Source: Methyloceanibacter sp. (GTDB lineage Bacteria > Pseudomonadota > Alphaproteobacteria > Rhizobiales > Methyloligellaceae). Taken from it: DNA of 6,188 nt. Every line of letters begins with the position of its first letter. The stretch's first letter is position 1. Made by a program: the position numbers and the translations under genes. The DNA lies in assembly GCA_022865725.1 (NCBI GenBank), contig JALHTP010000337.1:1-6188 (forward strand), written 5' to 3'. Positions 4,820 to 6,188 of the stretch are shown here, one piece after another. Below the pieces are notes generated by a model. That model had not been told where the DNA came from, made no database searches, and worked only from the letters and a program-made list of their open reading frames with translations.

Positions 4820-5758
4820 ATGCGCATGTCGGTCGTGCCCCTCAGATCCGACAAGACGGAATCGCAGGCCGTGGCACCGGCGCGCCAGCGGGCGGTCGGT
4901 ATTGCCACGAGCGTCGCCGAGCGCATCGCCAAGCTGGCCGACAAGACGGCAACCAAGACCGCGACCTCGACAGCGGTCGCCGCGAGCAAGTCCGGGATCG
5001 CGCGCGCCGTCGAGATCGGACGCGACAACGTGCTGCCCGAGATCGAGCGCACCGGCGCCAAGCTGAAGGAGCGCACGCGCCCCGACCGGCTGAGGAACGA
5101 CTATCGCGACTATCTGCTCATGCTGCACGATCGCGTGCTCGACCCGCCGGTCGAGTCGCTGTTCTTCAAGGCGACCAAAGCTCCGGTGGCGCTCGCCGGC
5201 CTCACCATCCGCGGCAACAATCGCGAGCACGGCCACGACTACCGGCCTTCGCCGTGCAGCCTGTTCGAATGGACGGTCGCCGCCATCAACTACGACCTGT
5301 CGCGGCTGACCTTCGTCGATTATGGCGCGGGCAAGGGGCGCGTGCTGCTGCTCGCCTCGCAGCATCCCTTTCAAGCCATCGGCGGCATCGAGTTCGCCGA
5401 GGAGCTGCATGACGACGCCACCATGAACCTCGCGCAGTTCCCGCGCAGCCGCATGAAATGCCGCAATGTCGAATGCGTGCTCGACGATGCGGCCGCGCTC
5501 GGGCCGCCCGAGGGCGAGTCGGTGCATTATTTCTTCAATCCGTTCTCGCGGGAGGTGTTCGCCGAGGTGCTGCATAACCTCGTCGTCTCCTACCGGAAGC
5601 GGCCGCGCCGGCTCTATCTGATCCTGATCGAGCCGGTCGCCACCGACCTCATCGACAATAGCGGCGTATTCCAGCGGCTCGAGCTTCCGCTGATCGAGCG
5701 CATCAAGGTGAGACTGTTCAGCCCTTACGAGGTCGTGCTGTACCGCTCGCTGGCGTAA
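4820..5758 (+). CDS. Class I SAM-dependent methyltransferase with low-complexity N-terminal extension
   Basis: This is a 312-residue protein. The catalytic fold occupies about 105-310. Motif I is at 164-177 (TFVDYGAGKGRVLL, SAM-binding Gly-rich loop). Next comes IGGIEFAEELHDDATMNL (187-204), whose Glu191 should bind the ribose hydroxyls. An acidic CVLDDAAAL (219-227) follows, then VHYFFNPFSREVFAEVL (235-251), where NPF takes the place of the D/NPPY-like motif IV, and a C-terminal LYLILIEPVAT...LYRSL strand set. This FvDyGaGKGR...NPF type is common in bacteria and its substrate is unknown. Residues 20-80 are rich in Ala, Thr, Lys and Ser (KLADKTATKTATSTAVAASK) and probably disordered or helical, unusual for the family. 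The ATG at 4820 is preceded by GGGGA, a reasonable ribosome binding site; Met3 (4826) is an alternative. It is divergent from the sigma factor gene. A 407-codon frame on the opposite strand is an antisense shadow. Confidence 0.85.
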   Translation: MRMSVVPLRSDKTESQAVAPARQRAVGIATSVAERIAKLADKTATKTATSTAVAASKSGIARAVEIGRDNVLPEIERTGAKLKERTRPDRLRNDYRDYLLMLHDRVLDPPVESLFFKATKAPVALAGLTIRGNNREHGHDYRPSPCSLFEWTVAAINYDLSRLTFVDYGAGKGRVLLLASQHPFQAIGGIEFAEELHDDATMNLAQFPRSRMKCRNVECVLDDAAALGPPEGESVHYFFNPFSREVFAEVLHNLVVSYRKRPRRLYLILIEPVATDLIDNSGVFQRLELPLIERIKVRLFSPYEVVLYRSLA

Positions 5759-6188
5759 TGGAGCTTGTTGCTCGTTCACAGCAGACATGCGCGCTCCTTG
5801 CCGCGGCGCGATTCGCGCCCGGGGTTTGAGCAACTCGCCCCTCGCATGAGGGGATGGCGCGCCAAAAGACGCAAACCTATGGTGTCGCGATCCTTGCGGG
5901 GATCGCGCGGGCGCCTTTCGGCGCGCCATAGCAGCGATTTGACGACGCCGGGCCGCGCTTTCGCCGTAAGTGTCCCGCTGGCCCGTCTCTTCTTTTTATT
6001 CTGCTCCTCTCTCCGCGAGAGAGGGACGGATCGCGTTTGAAATAGACCCTCCGGTCGTCAGCCAGCTCCTGGCAGGGCCTCGTAAGGGACCCGGGCGGAG
6101 CTCCGGCGCCACCCGAGTGCCGATCTTGCGAAATCGACCCGCGGGCACCGCACCCCGTCCCGCCTCACGACGCCTCATGAAACGCCCC
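5759..6188. other. Gene-free region with a cluster of inverted repeats
   Basis: I find no supportable gene in these 430 bases; frames here are Arg/Ser-rich shadows without domain features. Strong inverted repeats occur: GGCGCG/CGCGCC (5805-5810/5814-5819); CCCCTC/GAGGGG with loop GCAT (5838-5843/5848-5853); ATGGCGCGCC/GGCGCGCCAT (5854-5863/5920-5929), which encloses CGCGATCC/GGATCGCG (5886-5893/5900-5907); CCTCTCTC/GAGAGAGG (6006-6013/6017-6024); and GCCAG/CTGGC (6061-6065/6069-6073). None is followed by a T-run on the appropriate strand, so a standard terminator for the methyltransferase gene is not evident. Confidence 0.6.

Noticed and set aside
4706..5929. 407-codon open frame on the - strand across the methyltransferase gene
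   Set aside because: It reads as an antisense shadow, rich in Arg/Gln/His/Ala with no domain pattern. The + strand frame has clear SAM-binding motifs and covers the same bases.
5765..6040. 91-codon + strand frame in the right-hand gene-free region
   Set aside because: Arg/Ser-rich, covers the inverted-repeat cluster, has no ribosome binding site or recognisable motif.

Overview
This GC-rich window has the codon usage, gene families and repeats of an alphaproteobacterium, most likely Hyphomicrobiales (Rhizobiales). Two things point there. One is the YcjX/YcjF-type gene pair with an ATGA overlap at the left edge. The other is a tandem pair of 57-bp palindromes with the core TTTTCGGAAAACCGG, a dispersed element I associate with Rhizobiales genomes. 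No mobile element, phage gene, CRISPR array, tRNA or rRNA is visible.

Layout. (1) Positions 2-1038 (+) hold the last codons of a YcjX-like P-loop protein gene, overlapping a full YcjF-like membrane protein gene. (2) Positions 1051-1989 (-), convergent to it with a 12-bp gap, encode a membrane-anchored protein with a long Pro/Ala-rich linker and a C-terminal domain that looks like a prokaryotic YEATS (pYEATS) domain. (3) Positions 1990-2619 contain no convincing protein gene. The + strand from about 2174 to 2551 can fold into a compact multi-helix RNA with two GAAA-capped hairpins, a 10-bp long-range helix and a strong intrinsic terminator. I could not match it to RNase P RNA, tmRNA, 6S or SRP RNA. 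(4) Positions 2620-3075 (+) encode a small lipoprotein. Its stop codon lies in a 15-bp tandem repeat that also supplies the stop codon of the gene facing it. (5) Positions 3102-4695 (-) are a two-gene operon: an ECF-type sigma factor followed by its membrane anti-sigma factor. The spacer between them is almost entirely the two palindromic repeats. (6) Positions 4820-5758 (+), divergent from the sigma factor gene, encode a class I SAM-dependent methyltransferase with a low-complexity N-terminal extension. (7) Positions 5759-6188 have no supportable gene but carry a cluster of strong inverted repeats.

Working together. The clearest functional unit is the sigma/anti-sigma pair, presumably a membrane-signal-responsive switch. 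The divergent methyltransferase shares its palindrome-rich upstream region and could be a target, but that is inference. The YcjX/YcjF pair is a conserved envelope-stress-type couple of poorly defined function. The pYEATS protein, the structured RNA and the lipoprotein are not functionally linked by anything I can see beyond adjacency.
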